In this document: one piece after another, positions 1 to 5,337 of the stretch
Layout of the letters: each line of letters starts with the position of its first letter
How positions within the stretch are numbered: the first letter of the stretch is position 1
Source of the DNA: Dehalococcoidia bacterium
GTDB taxonomy: Bacteria > Chloroflexota > Dehalococcoidia > GIF9 > AB-539-J10
NCBI GenBank assembly: GCA_030621105.1
Contig: JAUXIH010000048.1
Location: 1-7,370, forward strand
DNA length: 7,370 nucleotides
Reading direction: 5' to 3'
Position numbers and translations under genes: made by a program
Notes under the pieces: generated by a model
What the model was told of the DNA's origin: nothing
The model's input: the letters and a program-made list of their open reading frames with translations, nothing else
Databases searched by the model: none

Positions 1-251
1 TCGCAATTCCACCGCAACAGTTCCTCAAGCACTTCGCGGCTTGTGCCGCCAAGGTCGATGCCGACCGTAAAGAGCAAATTAGCGCCACCTTCCACATGTG
101 CCAGGAGCCGCTCACGTAGCCGCAGGATGGTGCGCAATGCGACGAACGCTGATACCAACACGATGCGAGAACAAGCCGCTTCCGAACTGAGTGATTCGCT
201 GATCTCGTTCCCTAGCTGGGTTTCCGGCTGAGAAACGTTTCTGATAATCAT
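1..251 (-). CDS. Phospholipase D-like domain protein, N-terminal 83 codons (runs off left edge)
   Basis: Reading the minus strand from an ATG at 251 gives an open frame with no stop to the window edge. It starts MIIRNVSQPETQLGNEIS and continues with SRIVLVSAFVALRTILRLRE (about residues 28-47) and LLFTVGIDLGGTSREVLEEL (about 60-79). A hydrophobic beta strand ending in S-A-F-V, then a helix, then a strand ending VGIDLGGTS is the opening of phospholipase D-superfamily domains found in PLD-type nucleases and in helicases that carry a PLD domain. The HKD catalytic motifs, if present, lie beyond the left edge, so activity cannot be judged. A sigma70-like promoter on the same strand lies about 125 bases upstream. 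No strong SD precedes the ATG, so the exact start is less certain than the frame. The plus-strand frame over this region is an antisense shadow. The frame is quite certain and the family assignment fairly certain; whether it is a restriction or defence enzyme is inference. Confidence 0.72.
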   Translation of the reverse strand, partial: MIIRNVSQPETQLGNEISESLSSEAACSRIVLVSAFVALRTILRLRERLLAHVEGGANLLFTVGIDLGGTSREVLEELLRWNC

Positions 252-374
252 TTAGTTTGTTTCAAGCCAAGGCGTGGCCGGGATTGGCGGGGCGCTCGCA
301 ATTCGTTTCTCCATTTGACATACTCCCCTTTTTCCCCTGGTGACAATCAAAATCAAGTCCTTTTGGTATGGCTA

Positions 375-403
375 ATTATACACCTCTTGGTGCTTGTCAA
401 CAA
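375..403 (-). promoter_or_regulatory. Sigma70-like promoter for the PLD-like gene
   Basis: On the minus strand a perfect -10 box TATAAT lies at 380-375. A TTGTTG hexamer sits 17 bases upstream at 403-398, overlapping a perfect TTGACA at 400-395 that is only 14 bases from the -10. Transcription would start near 368 and run towards the PLD-like gene, leaving a leader of about 117 bases. The 17-base pairing is the more usual geometry. Confidence 0.55.
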
Positions 404-475
404 AAAATAACCATTTTCGAGCGCCTCATCGATTTGACATGAGCCGGAGGTAACAATCTAACGTTCAGGGATATG

Positions 476-508
476 CCGAGTTACCATTGCACATTACTCG
501 GTTTTGTT
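476..508 (+). terminator. Stem-loop followed by a T-rich run, possible terminator
   Basis: CCGAGT at 476-481 pairs with ACTCGG at 496-501 around a 14-base loop, and TTTTGTT follows directly at 502-508. The stem is only six base pairs and the loop is long, so it is a weak rho-independent terminator at best. No plus-strand gene ends just upstream within the window. It could instead be a structured leader or a leftover from an earlier rearrangement. Confidence 0.3.
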
Positions 509-589
509 CAACCTCGCTACGCCCAACAGAAAGTCAAATTGAGATACATCAAGAAATAGCTCGTTTTACAATAGGGGGGAGGGGGAGAT

Positions 590-815
590 GCGAAGTTATT
601 TTTTAAACATTAAGATGGGGCTAACAGGTTCCGGTGAGGTGAAGCATTAGCTGGGGAGCTTAAAGCTGCCCCGTAAATTAGATTGCCTGCCGGCCCTCGA
701 CAGTCCCGATTCAGGAAATTGGGGTATCTTACGGATAGCCCCGGAATGTGTTACGAGCATGGGAGAGGGATGTCGGCTCGCTACCGCGGAGCCTGAAATT
801 TGCTAAAGGAGAAGT
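590..815 (+). ncRNA. Candidate IS110 bridge RNA (structured 5' non-coding end)
   Basis: Elements of the IS110 subgroup are known to express a bridge RNA from the non-coding end upstream of the recombinase, with two internal loops that pair to target and donor DNA. Several pairings are visible here. GCTAA (619-623) can pair with TTAGC further on. A small hairpin GGGG/CCCC with inner AGCT/AGCT lies at about 653-672. A long stem pairs CGACA-g-TCCC (698-707) with GGGATGTCG (767-775). Inside it, GGGGTATC (721-728) pairs with GATAgCCCC (734-742). An alternative pairing is 705-711 with 717-723. The start and end of the RNA are not defined by the sequence, and I found no convincing long guide-to-target match. 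Confidence 0.45.
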
Positions 816-818
816 GTA

Positions 819-2240
819 ATGATCAAAAGTGTAGGCATCGACCTGGCTGGCACCGGAGAGCACAAGGTACGGTGTCTGGACGAAAGGGCACAAATGTGTG
901 ATGGCTTCAATTTCGAAACTACAACGGATGGACTGGCGAAACTGGAGGAGCGCGTTTTCAGCGGTGGTGCCAATCCTGTCATCATCTTTGAACCTACCGG
1001 TTTGGCCTGGCTTCTGGTTGCGGTATATCTCAAAGGCAGGCATCCTGATTCTCGACTGGTGAGAGTCCAGGCACAGAAGGTAGTCGCCCTGCGAAAGTAC
1101 CTGCATCGTTCCTCGAAAAGCGATAAAATCGATTCTCTCACCCTGGCCAAGATGCCATTCATCGACCCGGAGAAGTTGGAGGAGATCTACTTTCCTCCGG
1201 GTAAAATCTATGCGATACAGCGCCTCGCCCGTCAGCGGAGGCGGCTGGAGAATGAAATCGCAGGTCGCAAGAAGAGAATCGGATCCATCGTCGACGGTTA
1301 TTTCCCGATGATACGGAAGGCCTTTTCAGATCCGTGGTCAGCCCACGCCAGGGCTTTCCTCCATTCCCGTCTTAACCCATTAGCTGTGGTCCGTGCCGGT
1401 GAGAAAGCTCTTCATGCCTTTCTGACCAAGGCCAGAAGGCACTGCAGGATCGAGGCGTCTGTAGAAAGCCACATGGTATACCTTGCCTGCCGGGAAGCAG
1501 CGACTCTGTATAAAGCCTCCAGTTCTGTTGGGATGATAGATAATGATTTCTTTTCCGCTCTTCAGGATGAGATATCACGGGAACTGAGGCTTATGGAGAT
1601 AGAGGAGGTCGAGTCCGCAGCCATAGCCAAACGGCTGAAGAAGCTGTACCTGGAGCTACATCCTTCGGATAATTTGAGGACCATACCAGGCATTGGCGAT
1701 CATACTGCCCCTATCTTTCTGGCAACGGTAGGAGATCCGGAACGCTTCCGGAGCCAGTCGGCTTTTGCCAACTATTGCGGAATCGTGCCGGGAGCGAACC
1801 AATCGTCGGACTCAGAAGCCAAGGGATTAAGAATGACCAAAGCTGGTCCCGCCATCATGAGGTGGGCTCTTTTCCAGGCGGGGCACATAGGTCGCTCTCA
1901 TGATCCCCAGCTCGCCTGCGTCTACTATCGGGAGATGGTACACCACGGCAAAACCCACATGCAAGCCATGGGCGCCGTCATGAGCCACATGTCGGCCAGG
2001 GTATTGGCTGTGCTTCGAGAAGACAAGCCCTACGTACTTCGAGATATAGATGGCAGCTTCCTTAGCCACGAAGAAGCCCATAAAATAATCCTGACGAAGT
2101 ATCAGGTGCCTGAAGAAATACGCAAGCAGAGACGACAACGCAAGACCCCGGGGAATTACGGGTTACAAAAGAAACTGAGGGAGATGTTAGTACCCAGGGT
2201 ACACGAGGCAACTGCTGCTCCTCAACCTGTGGTCACTTAA
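819..2240 (+). CDS. IS110-family transposase (DEDD recombinase)
   Basis: This recombinase moves the element through a circular intermediate guided by the bridge RNA. The N-terminal RuvC-like domain (about residues 1-155) shows the DEDD set: D8 in GIDLAG, E58 in FEPTG, and D102 and D105 in SKSDKIDSLTLAK. A long helical linker follows (about 160-280). The C-terminal Tnp domain (about 285-400) has LRTIPGIGDHTA, the ANYCGIVPGANQSS region with the likely catalytic serine S329 or S330, then LRMTKAGPAIMRWALFQAG. It continues with YYREMVHHGKTHMQAMGAV, the usual end of the family core. At 473 residues it is longer than the 300-400 usual for the family, owing to a long linker and a basic tail of about 60 residues containing RKQRRQRK. 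The ATG at 819 has a strong SD, AAAGGAG at 805-811, seven bases away. The frame is intact with all key residues present, so it is probably active. Confidence 0.95.
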   Translation: MIKSVGIDLAGTGEHKVRCLDERAQMCDGFNFETTTDGLAKLEERVFSGGANPVIIFEPTGLAWLLVAVYLKGRHPDSRLVRVQAQKVVALRKYLHRSSKSDKIDSLTLAKMPFIDPEKLEEIYFPPGKIYAIQRLARQRRRLENEIAGRKKRIGSIVDGYFPMIRKAFSDPWSAHARAFLHSRLNPLAVVRAGEKALHAFLTKARRHCRIEASVESHMVYLACREAATLYKASSSVGMIDNDFFSALQDEISRELRLMEIEEVESAAIAKRLKKLYLELHPSDNLRTIPGIGDHTAPIFLATVGDPERFRSQSAFANYCGIVPGANQSSDSEAKGLRMTKAGPAIMRWALFQAGHIGRSHDPQLACVYYREMVHHGKTHMQAMGAVMSHMSARVLAVLREDKPYVLRDIDGSFLSHEEAHKIILTKYQVPEEIRKQRRQRKTPGNYGLQKKLREMLVPRVHEATAAPQPVVT

Positions 2241-2418
2241 GCATCTCCCGGAAACCAGTTTAACCGAGAGCATAGGGGGCGTCAATAGCTACCCTTGACT
2301 TATTAGGATATCTAAATTATCACCCCCCGCCGGGGCCTACGGCAAAAGCAAAAAACTTGGATTCAAGAAACTTCAGAATCACGATTCCAATTATGGATTC
2401 CCCGGGTCTATTTTGTAT

Positions 2419-2446
2419 TTGAACACTACGTTGGCTAGAATATAAC
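2419..2446 (+). promoter_or_regulatory. Sigma70-like promoter for the TIR/NDT-like gene
   Basis: TTGAAC at 2419-2424 and TATAAC at 2441-2446 are separated by 16 bases. The start point would fall near 2453, giving a leader of about 100 bases before the ATG at 2554. Its position outside the IS suggests that the gene keeps its own promoter. Confidence 0.45.
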
Positions 2447-2469
2447 CGTATGGTAGAATAAGGCCAGCT

Positions 2470-2547
2470 ATGAAGTCTCACCGGAAAGCGTACTTGAGGA
2501 GGGAAATCATAAACTCAGAAGATGTTCCAAACAAGAAGGTGGAGTAA
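2470..2547 (+). CDS. Possible 25-residue leader ORF
   Basis: ATG at 2470 opens a 25-codon frame, starting MKSHRKAYLRREIINSED, that ends with TAA at 2547. This is six bases before the next gene's ATG and in the same reading frame. A modest SD-like AAGG at 2460-2463 precedes it by six bases. The peptide is strongly basic (K and R) in its first half, with no recognisable domain. Its position in the leader, downstream of the predicted promoter, would fit translational coupling or a leader peptide. It could equally be chance, because ORFs this short are common. Confidence 0.25.
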   Translation: MKSHRKAYLRREIINSEDVPNKKVE

Positions 2548-2553
2548 ACTGAA

Positions 2554-4044
2554 ATGCCACGCACTTGCTTCGTGATTATGCCTTTTTCAACTACCACATC
2601 GTGCACAGAAGAAGAGTGGACACTTTTGTTTGAGGCGTTATTTAAACCAGCGATTGAAGGAGCCGGCTTAGACTACGAGTGTCGCCGTTCTGTCGCAACT
2701 CGCGGTAACATAGTAGCGTCAATATTACAGGAGCTTAAGGAGAGCTACGTTGTTCTTGCTGACCTGACCGATCACAATGCTAATGTCTTCTATGAATTAG
2801 GTGTTAGGCATTCCCTAAAAGATCGCACGATTCTTGTAGCACAGAAGGAAGAGGATATTCCGTTTGATCTTCGTGCTTATGCCTACCATATATATGATTG
2901 GCTTACGGAGGATGGGAAAGAAGCATTTGCCACTCGAATTACTGAGCTTCTGTCAGAAATTGACAGCAATCCTGACAGATCAGACAATCCCGTCAGTGAT
3001 TTCTTAGGCAGAGCGAGCGAACCGAATCTCGTACAGACACCAGTAGCAGTCGAGCCAGAGGAGATTTCCTATGCACAATCGCTTGCTGGTCCATCAGCAG
3101 AAGGACTTAATGCAATAGACTTTGCACGAAAACTGGCTAGGAGTGGTGTCCCTCAAGCTGCAACTACTGTACTCCGTCTGACACATGCAGAATTATTGCC
3201 TGCTATCAGCCAGACAGTCAATGAACTTAATCAAAGAGAAGTTCCAAGTCAAATTCAGGAGAACCAAATACTTGGGCTAGCACGAGAATTCACAAATGTT
3301 ATTGAGCCCACTGTCCATAAAGTGGAGGAGTTTGTCCTAGCATCTGTTGAAGAACAGTGGGAATCCGGTGTGCGTTTAGGATTGAAGCTGTCCGGTGATT
3401 TGATATCACTAAGCGAACGCCCACATTCAGGACGTAGTATAAAGTTTGCCCAAGGTACTCCAGCGCTATTGGCTTGGCGGCTACTTCTCTGTAGCGGAGC
3501 AAAAGCACTTTCAGAAGAGTCTTTTACCCTTCTGGGTATGATTTTGAAAGAATCGATTGAGGTCGAGGACAATAGCGGAAGATTCAGCAACCAACCACTG
3601 ATTAAACGACGAGATTTGTTCTGGCCTGAAGCTCTCTTAGGTAACGCTTACCATGGAACAAAGTACATGATAGAACTATGGGATTACGCACCACACCTAC
3701 ATGAATTTTTTACTTCTAAAGAACAATGCCATTTTGAATTAGCCAAATTTTATATGGTTGTCGCACTAGCAACTCCACCGGATGATTTTGGTCATGCCTT
3801 GTATCCTGGGTATCGTCTATTCCCTGAAGCTAGACGCGCTATGTCATCGCTATGCAGCCGACTTGCTCAATCAGCTACCTACCTGGAAGGAATCGCACAG
3901 GTGCTGGGAGAATCTGCCGCTCATTTTCGGGAATCGTGGTCTGAACGTGTGAGGCTGGCAAATAGCGTGGAACTAGGAATGCACCATCCTTGGTCCGACA
4001 GTCTGCGTTTCCCCGATTCAATAGATGCAGAACCCCCCGGCTAA
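2554..4044 (+). CDS. Protein with N-terminal nucleoside-deoxyribosyltransferase/TIR-like domain and unknown helical C-terminus
   Basis: The first 120 residues look like the Rossmann-type fold shared by nucleoside 2-deoxyribosyltransferases and TIR-like nucleotide-processing domains. Strand one is TCFVIMPF (residues 4-11). A conserved helix region with WTLLFEALFKPAIEGAG follows (22-38). Then comes VVLADLTDHNANVFYELGVRHSL (66-88) with D70, D73, N77 and the likely catalytic E81, followed by a strand TILVAQ (92-97) and DIPFDLRAY (101-109). Relatives of this domain act as nucleotide or NAD hydrolases in bacterial defence, so an effector role is plausible but inferred. A polar linker (about 135-185) leads to a largely helical region of about 300 residues, with no family I recognise. 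It contains a hydrophobic helix ALLAWRLLLCSGAKAL and may be a sensor or oligomerisation part. The start is supported by GGTGGAG about nine bases upstream. The gene sits alone with its own promoter, just beyond the IS110 element. Confidence 0.8.
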   Translation: MPRTCFVIMPFSTTTSCTEEEWTLLFEALFKPAIEGAGLDYECRRSVATRGNIVASILQELKESYVVLADLTDHNANVFYELGVRHSLKDRTILVAQKEEDIPFDLRAYAYHIYDWLTEDGKEAFATRITELLSEIDSNPDRSDNPVSDFLGRASEPNLVQTPVAVEPEEISYAQSLAGPSAEGLNAIDFARKLARSGVPQAATTVLRLTHAELLPAISQTVNELNQREVPSQIQENQILGLAREFTNVIEPTVHKVEEFVLASVEEQWESGVRLGLKLSGDLISLSERPHSGRSIKFAQGTPALLAWRLLLCSGAKALSEESFTLLGMILKESIEVEDNSGRFSNQPLIKRRDLFWPEALLGNAYHGTKYMIELWDYAPHLHEFFTSKEQCHFELAKFYMVVALATPPDDFGHALYPGYRLFPEARRAMSSLCSRLAQSATYLEGIAQVLGESAAHFRESWSERVRLANSVELGMHHPWSDSLRFPDSIDAEPPG

Positions 4045-4052
4045 CATTCACT

Positions 4053-4068
4053 CAGATTGCGGAATCTG
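4053..4068 (+). terminator. Short hairpin after the TIR/NDT-like gene
   Basis: CAGATT (4053-4058) pairs with AATCTG (4063-4068) around a GCGG loop, nine bases after the stop codon. No T-run follows, so this is a hairpin that might help termination or protect the mRNA end, not a standard intrinsic terminator. Confidence 0.25.
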
Positions 4069-4145
4069 CAGAAGGAAATCCCTCACGCCCATCGTCCTAA
4101 CCTAAAATACCCATTCTAAGCGCACGCTCTCGGAAATCACTTCAC

Positions 4146-4175
4146 TTGAGAAATAAGATGGATTAGGAATAGAAT
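4146..4175 (+). promoter_or_regulatory. Sigma70-like promoter for the lipoprotein gene
   Basis: TTGAGA at 4146-4151 and TAGAAT at 4170-4175 each match consensus at five of six positions, with an 18-base spacer. The start point would be near 4182, about 28 bases before the ATG. This suggests the lipoprotein is transcribed separately from the upstream gene. Confidence 0.5.
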
Positions 4176-4209
4176 AGAAATCAAGAGGTTACTATCGAGC
4201 AGAAGTAAA

Positions 4210-4659
4210 ATGAAGCGATACATCATACCAATTCTAGTAACATTGGTGTTGGTTTCAGGTTTTGCTAGTTGCTCAAACACTGAAAACCAAAGCAGTAGCA
4301 GCAAAGAGTTCAGAAGTGCGACTGAGACGGTTGAGGTGTGGCTGAAAGAAATAAGAGGAGACTACAGGGACGATAGCGAGTATCTTGGCATCTGGAGAGT
4401 GCAACGTCCAGACAAGCGGAATGAGGATTTCTTTTACTCCATGAGGGCTTCAATCCAGACACAGTATGGTCAAAAGTTCAAAATAGGTAGGGTATGGGTA
4501 GAGAAAGAACTTAGTCCCTATGTCAAGCTAGTCGCCTACGAACTTAGTGGGAACGATAAACAAGGGACTCACGGACTTTGGGTTTATACTGAAAACGGAG
4601 TCATGTGGGCAATCTATGGAACATCTGACGAGCCACCGCCTTCAACTAGCCTACCTTGA
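4210..4659 (+). CDS. Small predicted lipoprotein of unknown function
   Basis: The 149-residue product begins with a typical export signal: MKRY, a hydrophobic stretch IIPILVTLVLVSG (residues 5-17), then FASC with the lipid-bearing cysteine at 21. The -3 residue is F where L is usual, so the lipobox is acceptable but not ideal. A serine-rich spacer (about 22-32) follows, as is common just after the lipid anchor. The mature domain (about 35-140) is mixed alpha/beta by eye, with VEVWLKEIRGDYRD, SIQTQYGQKFKIGRVWVEKE and GLWVYTENGVMWAIYG. This pattern somewhat resembles NTF2-like or DUF4878-type lipoproteins, but I cannot assign it. It ends with a proline/serine-rich tail. Initiation is supported only by a weak AGAAG four bases before the ATG. 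It would sit on the outer face of the cytoplasmic membrane. No link to the neighbours is evident beyond shared orientation. Confidence 0.75.
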   Translation: MKRYIIPILVTLVLVSGFASCSNTENQSSSSKEFRSATETVEVWLKEIRGDYRDDSEYLGIWRVQRPDKRNEDFFYSMRASIQTQYGQKFKIGRVWVEKELSPYVKLVAYELSGNDKQGTHGLWVYTENGVMWAIYGTSDEPPPSTSLP

Positions 4660-4786
4660 CGACAAATAACTTTGCTCGATGATTCCTATTGTAGCCTTTT
4701 TGCACAATAATGCACTTCACTCGTATCTAAAATATGCTGACTTTGTATTGGGCTAGAATTGCCCTTCTGTCTGGGGCTACAGATAT

Positions 4787-4829
4787 TGATGGGGAATGGT
4801 TAAATACCAATCTCAATGCTGATGGGGAA
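4787..4829 (+). repeat. 10-bp direct repeat TGATGGGGAA, spaced about three helical turns
   Basis: TGATGGGGAA occurs at 4787-4796 and 4820-4829, start to start 33 bases, which places both copies on roughly the same face of the helix. It lies upstream of the WYL remnant and could be a surviving operator. It could also be a chance repeat. Confidence 0.35.
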
Positions 4830-4875
4830 ACTAGGGCTCACTCCACATTCTTGACAAGAGTTCCTAATTGAGATT
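4809..4875. repeat. 9-bp inverted repeat AATCTCAAT / ATTGAGATT next to the WYL break
   Basis: AATCTCAAT at 4809-4817 is the reverse complement of ATTGAGATT at 4867-4875, with 49 bases between. The right arm ends about 15 bases before the first recognisable WYL-family residue, so it may mark a junction of the rearrangement that removed the front of that gene. No element is recognised between the arms. Confidence 0.3.
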
Positions 4876-4890
4876 AGAGTTGCTCTACCA

Positions 4891-5274
4891 TACTTCAGGA
4901 TCGGGCGCATCGAGAGCATCCGCACGACCGACGAGACCTATACCATCCCGCCCGACTTTGACGCCAACAAGTACTTCGGCCCGGCCTGGGGTGTTTCGGT
5001 GGAGGGTGAGGTGAAAACTGTCCGGCTCTGGTTTGACCATGGGGTAGCCAGATTGGTGGAAGAGACAGTATGGCACTCATCGCAGGTGCTGAAAAGGCAA
5101 AAAGACGGCTCGCTGATAATGACCCTGCAGATCATGGATACCATCGAGCTTTTTCGCTGGATACTGTGGTGGGGGGAAGATGTGGAGGTGTTGGAGCCAT
5201 CGGAAATCCGCAAAGCGGTAATGGAGACGGCGGAAGCCGTGAGGGAGGTGTATATGAAGAAAAGAAGGAAGTAG
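4891..5274 (+). pseudogene. C-terminal remnant of a WYL-domain transcriptional regulator
   Basis: The frame from 4891 to the stop at 5274 reads YFRIGRIESIRTTDETY, then IPPDFDANKYFGPAWGVS, VRLWFDHGVARLVEETVW, and ends with MDTIELFRWILWWGEDVEVL and EPSEIRKAVMETAEAVREVY. This is the end of a WYL domain (RI..IR.TDE.F.IP..FD...YF) followed by the WCX dimerisation extension typical of WYL regulators. A full member has about 300 or more residues with an N-terminal HTH; here the HTH and most of the WYL core are missing. Upstream, the frame meets a TGA at 4852-4854 after about a dozen codons without family resemblance. A GTG at 4999 could start a 91-residue fragment, but it would lack DNA binding. WYL proteins often repress defence genes, so this remnant suggests the downstream genes once had such a regulator. 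Confidence 0.8.
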
Positions 5275-5322
5275 CCAGATTTTGTGAAAGTGGGTGTCAA
5301 AGGGGTAGAGGCATTTAATACC

Positions 5323-5337
5323 AGAAGGAGGCAATAT
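5323..5337 (+). promoter_or_regulatory. Strong ribosome binding site deciding the start of the PD-(D/E)XK gene
   Basis: AGAAGGAGG at 5323-5331 is a near-perfect SD, six bases before the ATG at 5338. The earlier in-frame ATG at 5284 has no SD, so 5338 is the preferred start. Confidence 0.7.

Larger units (their letters stand above)
252..570. other. Intergenic region between the PLD-like gene and the IS110 element
   Basis: I see no coding region here. It holds the minus-strand promoter described at 375-403, a stem-loop at 476-501, and a 9-base direct repeat ATTTGACAT at 313-321 and 432-440. The stretch at 322-337 is C/T-rich on the plus strand. TTGACA at 315-320 has no convincing -10 at normal spacing on the plus strand. 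Confidence 0.5.
571..2279 (+). mobile_element. IS110-family insertion sequence (approximate ends)
   Basis: The element is recognised by its transposase at 819-2240, preceded by a structured non-coding region of about 240 bases and followed by a short right end. This is the layout of the IS110 subgroup, in which the bridge RNA lies upstream of the recombinase. IS110 elements lack long terminal inverted repeats and usually make no target duplication, so the ends are hard to place. The octamer ATAGGGGG occurs at 571-578 and again at 2272-2279, flanking the gene at plausible distances, and was used as a provisional boundary. A second short repeat, AATAGCT at 555-561 and 2284-2290, is an alternative. 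That an IS110 element is present is near certain; the ends are guesses to within tens of bases. Confidence 0.6.
2241..2553 (+). other. IS right end and leader region of the TIR/NDT-like gene
   Basis: The first 40-50 bases are the probable right end of the IS110 element. A GTCAA/TTGAC inverted repeat lies at 2281-2285 and 2295-2299. TTGACT at 2295-2300 is 17 bases from a weak TATCAC at 2318-2323 and might be an outward-facing promoter signal. Next come a C/G-rich block at 2323-2335 and several GATTC/GAATC words between 2358 and 2400 that can form alternative small hairpins. The promoter at 2419-2446 and the small ORF at 2470-2547 are listed separately. Confidence 0.45.

Noticed and set aside
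43..231. Plus-strand ORF of 62 codons
   Set aside because: It lies antisense to the PLD-like reading frame, which has clear family resemblance. The arginine/serine-rich product is typical of a shadow frame.
315..343. Plus-strand promoter starting with TTGACA at 315-320
   Set aside because: The hexamer 17 bases downstream, TGGTGA, is not a credible -10 box, and no plus-strand gene follows closely.
729..1162. Minus-strand ORFs opposite the transposase start
   Set aside because: They overlap the IS110 gene and its leader, and have no recognisable domain or ribosome binding site.
1827..2138. Minus-strand 103-codon ORF inside the transposase
   Set aside because: Antisense shadow of a strongly conserved transposase region.
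3255..3590. Minus-strand ORFs inside the TIR/NDT-like gene
   Set aside because: They are antisense to a long coding frame with a good start and show no domain pattern.
4885..5334. Several minus-strand ORFs and a second plus-strand frame over the WYL remnant
   Set aside because: The WYL/WCX pattern fits the plus-strand frame ending at 5274. The others are shadows.
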